From positions 310,001 to 374,000 of the forward strand of contig NZ_JACHLM010000002.1 of NCBI RefSeq assembly GCF_014207965.1: a DNA stretch of 64,000 nt. The letters run 5' to 3'. Made by a program: the position numbers and the translations under genes. Positions within the stretch are counted from its first letter, which is position 1; each line of letters opens with the position of its first letter. Under the pieces are notes generated by a model. That model was given only the letters and a program-made list of their open reading frames with translations. It was not told the DNA's origin and did no database searches. Positions 38,991 to 47,926 of this stretch are shown in pieces. The DNA is from Brevundimonas bullata (GTDB taxonomy: Bacteria; Pseudomonadota; Alphaproteobacteria; Caulobacterales; Caulobacteraceae).

Positions 38991-39782
38991 TCAAGCAGCG
39001 GCGGCTTGCTGCGGCTCGGTCATTCTGGCCATTTCGCTCGGCGTCGGAACCTGAACGGCCGCTATGATCGGGCCGCCTGTGGCCTCGGCGATCAGTTCGG
39101 CGGTCTTGCCTTCTATGGCGGCTTCCAGTCGGGCCAGAAAATCCTCTTTCGGCAGACCGGTCGGGATGGGGTCGAGGAATTCCAATGTGGCCGTCCCTGG
39201 CGTCTTGCGCGACGATTCCTGAGGCCAGAACAGGCCCAGGTTCGTAGCTAGAGGCACAACCGGCATGTTGAAGTCGCGGTACATGTGCCAGACGCCTGAG
39301 CGATAGCGGAACTTCTCGCCCACCTTGGCCAGATGGCCTTCGGGGTAGATCAAAATCCTGCGGCCGTCCTTGTGGGCGTCGGCGGCGCGCTCCTTGAGCG
39401 CGGCGCGGGCCGTATGGCCGCCGCAACTGTTGACCACGATGGCGCCGAGTTTCTTCAGCACCGTGCCGAGCAGCGGGAACTTTTCGAGGTGGTCGCCGGT
39501 GACGAAGGCCAGGTCATCGAACTGGTCATAGGTGGCGAAGCCGTCGCCCCAGCTCTGATGCTTGGAAGCGACGATGAAGCCGCCCTGCGGCAGGCGCTCC
39601 TTGCCCCGCACTTGCAACTTGATGCCCGCGAACAGGGCCATGGCCTGAACCATGCGGCGCACATAGCGACGAATAACCCAGGTTGTCGCGCCTCGGCCTG
39701 GCGCCAAGGCGGCGAAGGCCGCCACAAGGAAGTAGCCAATCGAGAGCGCCCAATAGGCGATACTGAAGGTGAAGCTTCTCAT
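38991..39782 (-). CDS. plsC: 1-acyl-sn-glycerol-3-phosphate acyltransferase (PlsC-like)
   Basis: This protein transfers an acyl chain to lysophosphatidic acid at the inner membrane. It has 263 residues with an N-terminal hydrophobic stretch. The catalytic HX4D motif is in SKHQSWGDGFA, and the substrate motif is YPEGH, a variant of EGTR. PlsY, which makes lysophosphatidic acid, is encoded at 47276 in this window. Several PlsC paralogues are usual, so exact substrate is unsure. Confidence 0.87.
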   Translation of the reverse strand: MRSFTFSIAYWALSIGYFLVAAFAALAPGRGATTWVIRRYVRRMVQAMALFAGIKLQVRGKERLPQGGFIVASKHQSWGDGFATYDQFDDLAFVTGDHLEKFPLLGTVLKKLGAIVVNSCGGHTARAALKERAADAHKDGRRILIYPEGHLAKVGEKFRYRSGVWHMYRDFNMPVVPLATNLGLFWPQESSRKTPGTATLEFLDPIPTGLPKEDFLARLEAAIEGKTAELIAEATGGPIIAAVQVPTPSEMARMTEPQQAAAA

Positions 39783-39823
39783 CCCGTCGTTATGACACGG
39801 GCAGGGGGCGGTTCGGCAACCAC

Positions 39824-40882
39824 TTAAGCGGCGGCCTGCTCCTTGAGGTCGGCGTTGGTGACGCAGTTCCTGCCGCCGCGCTTGGAAGCGTAGAGGGCTT
39901 CGTCGGCGCGTTCCAGCACGCCCAGCGCGGTCTCGCCCGGGCGACGCTCGGCGAACCCGACCGAGATGGTCACGGCGCCCAGGTCATCGTTGGTGGAGCG
40001 GCGACGCAGCGAGCGCGAGCCTATCTCTTCTCGGATGGCGTTCAGCGCGGCCTCGACCGTGCCTGGGGTCTCGCCCGGGAAGATGACCGCGAACTCTTCG
40101 CCGCCGTAGCGGGCGGCGAGACGCGGCTTGTGCGCGATCCGGCCCAGGACGCTGGCGACGTAACGCAGCACTTGGTCGCCGGTCTGATGACCCCAGGTGT
40201 CGTTGAAGCGCTTGAAGTGGTCGATGTCGACAATGGCCAGGGTCAGGCTCTTGTCTTCGATTTCGGCTTCTTCGCAGAGACGCGCCAACTGTTCGTCGAA
40301 AGTCTTGCGGTTGGCCAGATTGGTCAGGGCGTCGGTCATGGCGTCGCGACGCACCTGTTCCAGGTGCTCGCGCAGACGGACGACTTCGCGGTTCGAGGAC
40401 TCCAGGCGCTTTTCGAGCGCCGAGGTGTGGCGCTGAACCTTGCGGGTGGCGCTGGACAGGGTGGTGACGATGGCCGTCAGGTCCGTCGGACCCGCCACCT
40501 CCTGCATCTTGACCGAGGCGGTGCTGAGGGTCTCGCCATAGGCGGTCTGGGTCTTCCGCGCGTTGTCGATGGCCTCGGCCACAGCGGCAAGTTCGCGGTT
40601 GAGCACGGCCCCGACGTCACGGATTTCCTCGGACAGACGACCGCGCGGCAGGAACTCGGCGGCCAGCATTTCCGCCGTCGCGTCCGTGAAGGGCGTGTCG
40701 CCGGACAGCAGGCGGTGCAACTCGCGGCCCAGCAGTCCATCCGGATCGCTGACGTAGTGCACCCACAGCTCGAAGTTCAGCGGCGTCGGCCAGATGGAGG
40801 CCTGCTGCATCGCGTCGATGACGCGATGCGCCAAGGCATATGCCTCCGGTCCACGAAGGGAGGTCTCGACCTGCGCCGTCAT
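39824..40882 (-). CDS. GGDEF diguanylate cyclase
   Basis: This is a soluble 352-residue diguanylate cyclase that would make cyclic di-GMP. The N-terminal 110 residues are helical, then a coiled coil (about 130-190, rich in Arg/Glu/Leu), then the GGDEF domain with DALTNLANRKTFDEQL, VDIDHFKRFNDTWGHQ and the active site YGGEEFAVIFPG. The RxxD inhibitory site is not present at its usual place five residues before GGEEF. Architecture resembles Caulobacter DgcB, and its place near dead-box and suf genes might be syntenic, but I cannot confirm this. Confidence 0.9.
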   Translation of the reverse strand: MTAQVETSLRGPEAYALAHRVIDAMQQASIWPTPLNFELWVHYVSDPDGLLGRELHRLLSGDTPFTDATAEMLAAEFLPRGRLSEEIRDVGAVLNRELAAVAEAIDNARKTQTAYGETLSTASVKMQEVAGPTDLTAIVTTLSSATRKVQRHTSALEKRLESSNREVVRLREHLEQVRRDAMTDALTNLANRKTFDEQLARLCEEAEIEDKSLTLAIVDIDHFKRFNDTWGHQTGDQVLRYVASVLGRIAHKPRLAARYGGEEFAVIFPGETPGTVEAALNAIREEIGSRSLRRRSTNDDLGAVTISVGFAERRPGETALGVLERADEALYASKRGGRNCVTNADLKEQAAA

Positions 40883-40969
40883 TCTGATTCTCGCGCCCCA
40901 AGTATTGTTACGTAGATACTAGAACGAGGAAGCGTAATGACCGGTTAAGCTGAGGCCTGAAAGCCGCCC

Positions 40970-42556
40970 TTAGTCCTGGAAGACGATCGGACGACGCAAG
41001 AAGGCGGGGATGTCGTCGCCGAAGCCGCCAGGGGCCGCCTGAAGGCGCGGTTCCTTGGCTGGCTCGGGCTTCTTGCCTTCACGCGGGGCCTGTTCACGAC
41101 CGCGATTGCGGTCGCGGCGCTGGGGCGCGGCCTTGACTTCAACGACGTCGGCTTCGACAGCGACTTCCGGCGTCGTGGCGACGATCGCGTCGATAGGCTC
41201 TGGTGCGGCTTCCGGCTTGGTCGAGCGACGGCTGCGCGAACGGCGCGGGGCCTCTTCGCGGGCTTCTTCGGCCTTGGGAGCGGGCGCCTTGGGGGCCGAA
41301 GGCGTGATCGGCTCCATCGAGGCGACGTTGTCGCTCTTGGGGATCGGACGCGGACGATCGCTGCGGCTGCGACCACGGCCCTTGGCGTCGTCGGTGCGCG
41401 GGCGGTCCTTGATGGAGGCGAAGTCGATGCCTTCCAGCGTCAGCTCCTGCGGGTCCATCTTGATCAGCTTCAGCACCTTATCCAGCGACTTGTCGTCGGA
41501 CGGGGTGACGATCATGAAGGCCTGACCCAGCTTGCCGGCACGGCCGGTGCGGCCGATGCGGTGGACGTAGTCGTCGGCGTGGTGGGAGACGTCGTAGTTA
41601 AAGACGTGGCTGACGTCCGGGATGTCCAGACCGCGCGCGGCGACGTCCGAGGCCACCAGGATCTTCAACGCGCCCGAGCGGAAGTCGGCGAGGGTCTTGG
41701 TGCGCAGCGACTGGTCCAGGTCGCCGTGGATCGGCGCTGCGTCGAAGCCGTGCGTCTTCAGCGACTTGGCGACGATATCGACTTCCGACTTGCGATTGCA
41801 GAAGACGATGCCGTTCTTGACGTCCTCTCGGCCGACCAGGGCGCGCAGGGCTGTGCGCTTGGCCTTGGGGTCCGAGCTCGGAATGCGGACTATGTACTGG
41901 GTGATGGTGTCGGCGGTCATGGCCGGACGCGAAGCCTCGATCCGGGTCGGATCCTTGAGGAACTGCGTGGTCAGGCGCGTGATCTCGGGCGGCATGGTGG
42001 CCGAGAAGAACAGGGTCTGGCGCTTGGGTGGCGTCAGCTTGAAGATACGCTCGATGTCGGGGATGAAGCCCATGTCGAGCATACGGTCGGCTTCGTCGAT
42101 GACCATCATCTCGACGCCGGTCAGCAGGATCTTGCCGCGTTCGAACAGGTCCAACAGACGGCCCGGCGTCGCGATCAGGACGTCGACGCCCTTGTTCAGC
42201 ATGGCGACCTGGTCGCCCATGGACACGCCGCCGATCAGCAGAACCCAGCTCAGCTTGGTGCCCTTGGCGTATTTGGCGAAGCTCTCGGCGACCTGGTCGG
42301 CCAGTTCGCGGGTCGGGGCCAGGACCAGGGCGCGCGGCATACGAGCGCGCGCGCGACCGGTGCCGAGGCGGTCAATCAACGGCAGGGTGAATGCGGCGGT
42401 CTTGCCAGTGCCGGTCTGGGCGATGCCCAGAACGTCGCGACCCGCGAGGGCCACCGGGATGGCGGCGGCTTGAATGGGGGTAGCTTCGGTGTAGCCCGTA
42501 TCGGCGACCGCTTTGAGGGTCGTGGCCGAAAGGCCCAGCTTGGTGAATTCTGTCAT
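40970..42556 (-). CDS. DEAD-box RNA helicase, RhlE type
   Basis: This is an RNA helicase of 528 residues. Motifs are in order: TPIQAAAIPVALAGRDVLG, AQTGTGKTAAF, APTRELADQV, ATPGRLLDL, DEADRMLDMGF, SATMP, ASDVAARGLDIP and HRIGRTGRAG. The tail (about 375-528) is low-complexity, with Arg/Ser/Pro and Glu/Ala runs, and ends in DDIPAFLRRPIVF, a short element probably used for partner binding. In Caulobacter an RhlE-type helicase works with RNase E in the cold; this is family knowledge. A 217-base gap upstream has no gene. Confidence 0.92.
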   Translation of the reverse strand: MTEFTKLGLSATTLKAVADTGYTEATPIQAAAIPVALAGRDVLGIAQTGTGKTAAFTLPLIDRLGTGRARARMPRALVLAPTRELADQVAESFAKYAKGTKLSWVLLIGGVSMGDQVAMLNKGVDVLIATPGRLLDLFERGKILLTGVEMMVIDEADRMLDMGFIPDIERIFKLTPPKRQTLFFSATMPPEITRLTTQFLKDPTRIEASRPAMTADTITQYIVRIPSSDPKAKRTALRALVGREDVKNGIVFCNRKSEVDIVAKSLKTHGFDAAPIHGDLDQSLRTKTLADFRSGALKILVASDVAARGLDIPDVSHVFNYDVSHHADDYVHRIGRTGRAGKLGQAFMIVTPSDDKSLDKVLKLIKMDPQELTLEGIDFASIKDRPRTDDAKGRGRSRSDRPRPIPKSDNVASMEPITPSAPKAPAPKAEEAREEAPRRSRSRRSTKPEAAPEPIDAIVATTPEVAVEADVVEVKAAPQRRDRNRGREQAPREGKKPEPAKEPRLQAAPGGFGDDIPAFLRRPIVFQD

Positions 42557-42773
42557 GCAACCTTGAGGACGGAGGAAACGTCGTAACGTCTTCAGCTTAC
42601 GGAACCGCCCCTCGTGGGCGAGTGGGCGGCGCGCATCGCCAGTCCTATCCCGAGCCTGCGGCGGTATATGGAAACCCCTACGCCTCAGTCAAGTATTTCC
42701 GTTCGGGAACCAGACGGTTGGCAAAACCTTACTCGCCTGTAATGTCGCCTGCGGGGAAGGGAAGGGTTGTCGT

Positions 42774-43130
42774 ATGCGATTGAAAACGCTTGCGTTCGCC
42801 TTGGCTGCTTGCTGCGCAGTGGCGCTGCCGGCTCAGGCGGACATGGAGTCTGCTTTCGGCAATACCGTGATCTCACACTATCCTGATGGAGCGTGGGTCA
42901 AGCACTGGTTCAACCGCGACGGAAGCTATCAGGCGGTATTCTCCGATGGGCGGCGACTGTCTGCGCGCTGGGCTGTCGAGGGCGAGCGCGTCTGCCTGAA
43001 CGGTATCAGACCAAGGATGCTGCTGTCGCGGTTCTGCACGACCTTGGTCGAGGCATCGGTTGGCCAGACCTGGCCTGGACGAGATCCCTTGGGACGGCGG
43101 GTACGCAACGAACTGGTGGCTGGACGCTAG
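42774..43130 (+). CDS. Small secreted hypothetical protein
   Basis: This 118-residue protein has a clear signal peptide (cleavage after LPAQA, near residue 22). The mature part has MESAFGNTVISHYPDGAWVKHWF and two Cys (in RVCLNGIRP and SRFCTTL) that could form a disulfide, and it ends DPLGRRVRNELVAGR. I recall similar small periplasmic proteins in Caulobacterales but no function. It is divergent from the RhlE gene and ends before a hairpin. Confidence 0.75.
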   Translation: MRLKTLAFALAACCAVALPAQADMESAFGNTVISHYPDGAWVKHWFNRDGSYQAVFSDGRRLSARWAVEGERVCLNGIRPRMLLSRFCTTLVEASVGQTWPGRDPLGRRVRNELVAGR

Positions 43131-43149
43131 ACTCTATTCCAGCAAGCTC

Positions 43150-43182
43150 GCTCCCGATCCGCTGAGCGAACCGGGAGCTGTT
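43150..43182 (+). terminator. Putative terminator, hypothetical gene/topA convergent gap
   Basis: The arms GCTCCCG (43150-43156) and CGGGAGC (43172-43178) are separated by 15 bases and followed by TGTTT. The large loop makes it weaker than the others. Confidence 0.45.
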
Positions 43183-43189
43183 TAGCGAT

Positions 43190-45850
43190 CTACTCGGCGT
43201 CAGCCGCCTTCTTGGGGGCGGCTTTCTTGGCCGCCGGCTTCTTGGCGGCAGGCTTTTTCGCAGCAGCAGGCTTTTTCTCGGCAGCGACCTTTGCCGGAGC
43301 CTTCTTCGCGGCGGGTTTTTTGGCTGCAGCCGCCTTCTTCTTCGGCGCCGCGCCGGCCTTGGCGGCCAGCAGGGGCAGGGCGTCTTCCAGCGTCAGGTCT
43401 TCCGGCGCCATGCCCTTGGGCAGGGTGGCGTTGACCTTGCCCCATTTGACGTAGGGGCCGAAGCGACCGGCCATGACCTGAACGGGGGCCTCGTCTTCCG
43501 GGTGCGCGCCCAGTTCCTTGAGCGGGGCCGTGGCCGAGCCGCGACCGGGACGACCGGCGCGCTTTTCAGCCAGCAGGGCGACGGCGCGGTTGATGCCGAC
43601 CTCGAACACCTCGTCGATGTCCGAGACATTGGCGTAGGTGCCGGCGTGCAGGACGAACGGGCCGTAGCGGCCCAGACCTGCCGTGATCATCTTGCCGTCC
43701 TCGGGGTGAGGGCCGACTTCGCGCGGTAGGGCCAGCAGGCGCAGGGCCTGCTCCAGCGTCAGGGACGCCGGGCTCCAGCCTTTGGGCAGGGACGAGCGCT
43801 TGGGCTTTTCCTCGCCTGGAGGCGTGGTTTCGACATAGGGACCGAAGCGGCCGATCTTGAGCTGCACCGGCTGACCGGTCGACGGATCGACGCCCAGTTC
43901 GCGGTCGCCGCCGTCCGCGCCGCCTTCGGCGCCGTCAGGCGAGGCGACCGGGCGGGTGTATTTGCAGTCAGGATAACGCGAGCAGCCGATGAAGGCGCCG
44001 AAGCGGCTGGTCTTCAGGCTGAGCTGGCCCTGATGGCACAGGGGGCATTCGCGCGGATCAGACCCATCGCCCTTGTCCGGGAAGATGTGGGCGCCCAGGG
44101 CGTCGTTCAGGTGATCCAGGATCGCCGTGGTGCGCAGTTCGCCGGCGGCTTGCGTCGCGGCATGGAAGTCGGTCCAGAAGCTGCGCAGCAGCGCCTTCCA
44201 GTCCAGTTCGCCTGCCGAAACCTCGTCCAGCTGGCTCTCCAGCGCGGCGGTGAAGTCGTACTCGACCCAGCGGGTGAAGAACTGCTCCAGGAAGGCCGTG
44301 ACCAGCCGTCCCTTATCCTCGGGATAGAAGCGGTTCTTGTCCATGCGGACGTATTCGCGGTCGCGCAGGGTCGTCAGGATCGAGGCGTAGGTCGAGGGAC
44401 GACCGATGCCCAGCTCTTCCAGCTTCTTGACCAGGGTGGCTTCCGAGAAGCGCGGCGGCGGCTCGGTGAAGTGCTGGTCCGTGCGGATGGCTTCGACCTT
44501 GGCCTTGGCGCCTTCCTTCAGCGCGGGCAGGCGGCCGCCTTCGTCCTCTTCGTCGTCAGCACCCTTCTGCTTCTCGTCGCGTCCTTCTTCGTAGGCGGCG
44601 ATGAAGCCGTCGAAGGCGACGACCTGACCCGTGGCGCGCAGGCCGGTCTGGCCGTCGGGCGTCTCGATCTCGACCGTGGTGCGGTCCAGACGGGCGCTCT
44701 CCATCTGCGAGGCGACCATGCGCTTCCAGATCAGCTCATAGAGGCGCTGCAGGTCGCCTTCGAGGCGCAGGGATTCCGGGTGACGCGCGATATTGGTCGG
44801 ACGGATGGCTTCGTGCGCTTCCTGGGCGTTCTTGGCCTTGGTCTTGTAGTAGCGCGGCTCGGCCGGGACATAGGCGGGGCCGAAGCGGTCGGCGATGACC
44901 TCGCGCGCCTGTGCGATGCCTTCGGGGCTGACGAATAGGCCGTCGGTACGCATGTAGGTGATCAGGCCGCCGGTGTCGTCGACGCCCTCATACAGCTTCT
45001 GCGCCGCCTGCATGGTGCGCTGGGCGGTGAAGCCCAGCTTGCGCGAGGCTTCCTGTTGCAGGGTCGAGGTGGTGAAGGGCGGGGCGGGCGAGCGCTTGGC
45101 GGGCTTCTTCTCGACCGACTTGATGGTGAAGTCGCCGGCCTTGATGGCGTCGCGGGCGGCGAAGGCCATCTCCTCGGTCGGGATGTCCAGGCGTTGGATG
45201 CGCTTGCCGGCGTGCTTGACCAGGCGGGTGGTGAAGGGCGGGCTGTCGGCGACCAGGTCGGCCTCGACAGACCAGTATTCCTGGGCCTTGAACTTCTCGA
45301 TCTCCATTTCGCGATCGACGACGATGCGCAGGGCGACCGACTGCACCCGGCCCGCCGAACGGGCGCCGGGCAGCTTGCGCCACAGGACGGGCGACAGGTT
45401 GAAGCCCACGAGATAGTCCAGCGCGCGGCGGGCCAGATAGGCTTCGACCAGTTCCATATCCAGCTGACGCGGATTGGCCATGGCTTCGAGCACGGCGGCC
45501 TTGGTGATGGCGTTGAAGGTGACGCGCTGGACCTCGGTGTCCTTCAGCGCCTTCTTCTTGTTCAGGACTTCCAGAACGTGCCAGCTGATCGCCTCTCCCT
45601 CACGGTCGGGGTCGGTTGCGAGGATGACGCGGTCGGCGCGCTTGGCCGCCTCAGCGATCTCGGACAGGCGCTTGGACGCCTTGGCGTCGACCTCCCAGAC
45701 CATGGCGAAATCGTCGTCGGGCAGGACGGAGCCGTCCTTGGACGGCAGGTCGCGGATGTGGCCGTAGGAAGCCAGCACCTCGTAGCCAGAACCCAGGTAT
45801 TTATTGATGGTCTTGGCCTTGGCGGGGCTCTCGACGATGACGAGATTCAT
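43190..45850 (-). CDS. topA: DNA topoisomerase I
   Basis: TopA relaxes negative supercoils. The 886-residue protein starts with the TOPRIM domain (VIVESPAKAKTINKYLG, ATDPDREGEAISWH) and has the active-site Tyr in LITYMRTDG. One zinc finger follows, CPLCHQGQLSLKTSRFGAFIGC, then three topoisomerase-C repeats of the GRFGPYV type. The C terminus is a long Lys/Ala/Pro tail of about 60 residues like histone H1-type tails, common in alphaproteobacteria. It is downstream of dprA with a small gene on the other strand in between. Confidence 0.96.
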   Translation of the reverse strand: MNLVIVESPAKAKTINKYLGSGYEVLASYGHIRDLPSKDGSVLPDDDFAMVWEVDAKASKRLSEIAEAAKRADRVILATDPDREGEAISWHVLEVLNKKKALKDTEVQRVTFNAITKAAVLEAMANPRQLDMELVEAYLARRALDYLVGFNLSPVLWRKLPGARSAGRVQSVALRIVVDREMEIEKFKAQEYWSVEADLVADSPPFTTRLVKHAGKRIQRLDIPTEEMAFAARDAIKAGDFTIKSVEKKPAKRSPAPPFTTSTLQQEASRKLGFTAQRTMQAAQKLYEGVDDTGGLITYMRTDGLFVSPEGIAQAREVIADRFGPAYVPAEPRYYKTKAKNAQEAHEAIRPTNIARHPESLRLEGDLQRLYELIWKRMVASQMESARLDRTTVEIETPDGQTGLRATGQVVAFDGFIAAYEEGRDEKQKGADDEEDEGGRLPALKEGAKAKVEAIRTDQHFTEPPPRFSEATLVKKLEELGIGRPSTYASILTTLRDREYVRMDKNRFYPEDKGRLVTAFLEQFFTRWVEYDFTAALESQLDEVSAGELDWKALLRSFWTDFHAATQAAGELRTTAILDHLNDALGAHIFPDKGDGSDPRECPLCHQGQLSLKTSRFGAFIGCSRYPDCKYTRPVASPDGAEGGADGGDRELGVDPSTGQPVQLKIGRFGPYVETTPPGEEKPKRSSLPKGWSPASLTLEQALRLLALPREVGPHPEDGKMITAGLGRYGPFVLHAGTYANVSDIDEVFEVGINRAVALLAEKRAGRPGRGSATAPLKELGAHPEDEAPVQVMAGRFGPYVKWGKVNATLPKGMAPEDLTLEDALPLLAAKAGAAPKKKAAAAKKPAAKKAPAKVAAEKKPAAAKKPAAKKPAAKKAAPKKAADAE

Positions 45851-46002
45851 GGCGCTCTATTCGGGAAATCGGGGCGCGAACGTGGTTGGCGCCGAGGGGG
45901 AAGTCAATCGGCACATTGAGGGTTGCGACCTAAAGGTGCTTTCTTGCCTTGCGATTCGACCAAAAGTTGTGCCTACTCTCATTGTTGTCAGGAGGTCTGA
46001 GC

Positions 46003-46191
46003 GTGCCGAATATAGAGGGACCACACGAACCGGGGTCTGGCGGATACGCAGCCGACTATCCCGTACGAGAATATGTGGCGGCCATGGCCGTCGAGCTGGC
46101 GAGCATGGCGCGGTGGGACGGCGACGAGAAGCTGGCGTCCGCCCTGGAAACCGCCGCCGACATGGCGCGCAAGGAAATGCGAGCGGCTTAG
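46003..46191 (+). CDS. Small hypothetical protein (62 aa)
   Basis: The GTG at 46003 is supported by a perfect AGGAGG seven bases upstream, a stronger ribosome site than most neighbours have. The 62-residue acidic, helical product has YPVREYVAAMAVELASMARWDGDEKLASALETAADMARKEMR as its likely helical hairpin. No family recognised. It sits between topA and dprA, convergent with dprA and ending two bases before it. Confidence 0.65.
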   Translation: MPNIEGPHEPGSGGYAADYPVREYVAAMAVELASMARWDGDEKLASALETAADMARKEMRAA

Positions 46192-46193
46192 GA

Positions 46194-47279
46194 TCAGACT
46201 GAGGCCAGTCCGCCGGGCAGCAGGCTGGCGCGACCAGCAAGGCTGAGCTCCAGCAAGGCCGCGGCGACTACGCCGATGGGCATGTCGAGCGCCCGGGCCA
46301 GTTCGTCACGCGGCGTAGGGACGGGCGACAACAGGGCGGCGACCTGTTCGATCAAGGCGTCGTCCAGATCGTCCGGCGCGCCGTCAAAGGGCGAATCGGC
46401 GGGCGGCTCTCGGAGGGTTCGCAGGGTGGTGAAGGCGCGCTCGACGTCCTCCAGCCCCTCACACAGGATGGCGCCCTGACGCAGCAGTTCATTGGGGCCT
46501 TTGGAGCGCGGGTCCAGCGGCGAACCCGGCACGGCGAAGACGTCGCGGCCCTGTTCATTGGCCAGGCGGGCGGTGATCAGGGAGCCGGAGCGGATTTCAG
46601 CCTCGACCACGATGACGCCGCGCGACAGGCCCGAGATGATGCGGTTGCGGCGGGGGAAATCGCGGGCCTGGGCGCGGGCGCCGACGGGGCTTTCCGAGAC
46701 GATGCAGCCCTTTTCGACAATCTGGCGATAGAGGTCGGCGTTCTCGGACGGATAGATGTCGTCCACGCCGCCGCCGAGCACCGCGACCGTGCCAGTCGGC
46801 AGGGCGCCCATGTGCGCGGCCGCGTCGATGCCGCGCGCCAGACCCGAGACCACGACATGGCCGGCCTCGCCCAGTTGCTGCGACAGGCCGCGCGCGATGC
46901 GCTGGCCGCCCGCCGAGGCGATGCGCGCGCCGACCACGCCGATGCAGGGGCGCGATAGAAGTGTCGGGTCGCCGAGCGTCCACAACACCGGCGGGGGTGG
47001 ATCGACGGCGGCGAGCACGGGCGGATAGTCGGCGTCGCCCAGCAGTATCAGCCGCGCCCCGACGCGCTCGCCCGCCGCCAGCTCGGCCTCGACGCGCTCG
47101 ACGGCTGGCAGGGCGTAGCCGTCGCGGCCGCTGCGCCGCACCAGATCAGGCAGGGCCTCGACCGCACGGACGGCAGAGCCGAACCGCTGCAACAGTTGGG
47201 AAAAGGCCACGGGACCGACGCGGTCGGTGCGTGCCAGCCGAAGCCGGGCGAAGCGCTCGGCGTCGGACAACGGGGTCAA
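46194..47279 (-). CDS. dprA: DNA-processing protein DprA
   Basis: DprA loads RecA on incoming single-stranded DNA in natural transformation and supports recombination. The 361-residue protein has the Rossmann core [50 protein letters not shown] and [22 protein letters not shown]-terminal winged-helix domain (about 300-361) ends with [19 protein letters not shown]. Its start overlaps the plsY stop by four bases. Confidence 0.95.
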   Translation of the reverse strand: MTPLSDAERFARLRLARTDRVGPVAFSQLLQRFGSAVRAVEALPDLVRRSGRDGYALPAVERVEAELAAGERVGARLILLGDADYPPVLAAVDPPPPVLWTLGDPTLLSRPCIGVVGARIASAGGQRIARGLSQQLGEAGHVVVSGLARGIDAAAHMGALPTGTVAVLGGGVDDIYPSENADLYRQIVEKGCIVSESPVGARAQARDFPRRNRIISGLSRGVIVVEAEIRSGSLITARLANEQGRDVFAVPGSPLDPRSKGPNELLRQGAILCEGLEDVERAFTTLRTLREPPADSPFDGAPDDLDDALIEQVAALLSPVPTPRDELARALDMPIGVVAAALLELSLAGRASLLPGGLASV

Positions 47280-47911
47280 GCCTTCTTGGCCCCGATCTTG
47301 GGCTCGGCGCCTTTCAGCAGCCGGGCGATGTTCTCGTGGTGGCGGATATAGATCAGCACGGCGGTGAAGACGGCCAGGATGAGGATGGGCGCAGGGGCGG
47401 GCAGGCCCAGCATGGCCAGGGGCAGAAGCGCATAGAAGGGCGTCGCCGCCGCCGCCACCAGGGCCGCCAGCGAGGAGTAGCGCAGGGCGAAGGCTGTGAT
47501 CAGCCAGGTCGCCGCCGCCATCAGGCCCAGTGGCCAGCAGGCGGCCAGGATCAGGCCGAAGAAGGTTGCGACCCCCTTGCCGCCCTTGAAGCCCAGCCAG
47601 ACGGGGAAGAGATGGCCCATGAATGCGGCTCCGCCGGCGATGGCGCCCGCGACTTCGCCAAACAGATAGCGAGCGATCAGGAGGGCGACCGCGCCCTTGC
47701 CGGCGTCGAGGATCAGTGTGGCGATGGCCAGGTCCTTGCGGCCCGTGCGCAGGACGTTGGTCGCGCCGATGTTACCTGAACCGATATTGCGCACGTCCCC
47801 GGCGCCCGCCGCGCGGGTCAGGATGACCCCGAACGGGATTGAACCGAGCAGGTATCCGCCAATCGCTACAAGCCCGAGCGTGAGAAGCGCCGGTGCGGCC
47901 AGATCCTGCAA
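47276..47911 (-). CDS. plsY: Glycerol-3-phosphate acyltransferase PlsY
   Basis: PlsY transfers an acyl group from acyl-phosphate to glycerol-3-phosphate, starting phospholipid synthesis in the inner membrane. The 211-residue protein has about five helices and three conserved motifs: [26 protein letters not shown] with DAGKG, and [20 protein letters not shown]. It lies in the order pyrB-pyrC'-plsY-dprA, all on the minus strand. Confidence 0.95.
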   Translation of the reverse strand: MQDLAAPALLTLGLVAIGGYLLGSIPFGVILTRAAGAGDVRNIGSGNIGATNVLRTGRKDLAIATLILDAGKGAVALLIARYLFGEVAGAIAGGAAFMGHLFPVWLGFKGGKGVATFFGLILAACWPLGLMAAATWLITAFALRYSSLAALVAAAATPFYALLPLAMLGLPAPAPILILAVFTAVLIYIRHHENIARLLKGAEPKIGAKKA

Positions 47912-47926
47912 GTGATTCGCTCCCGT

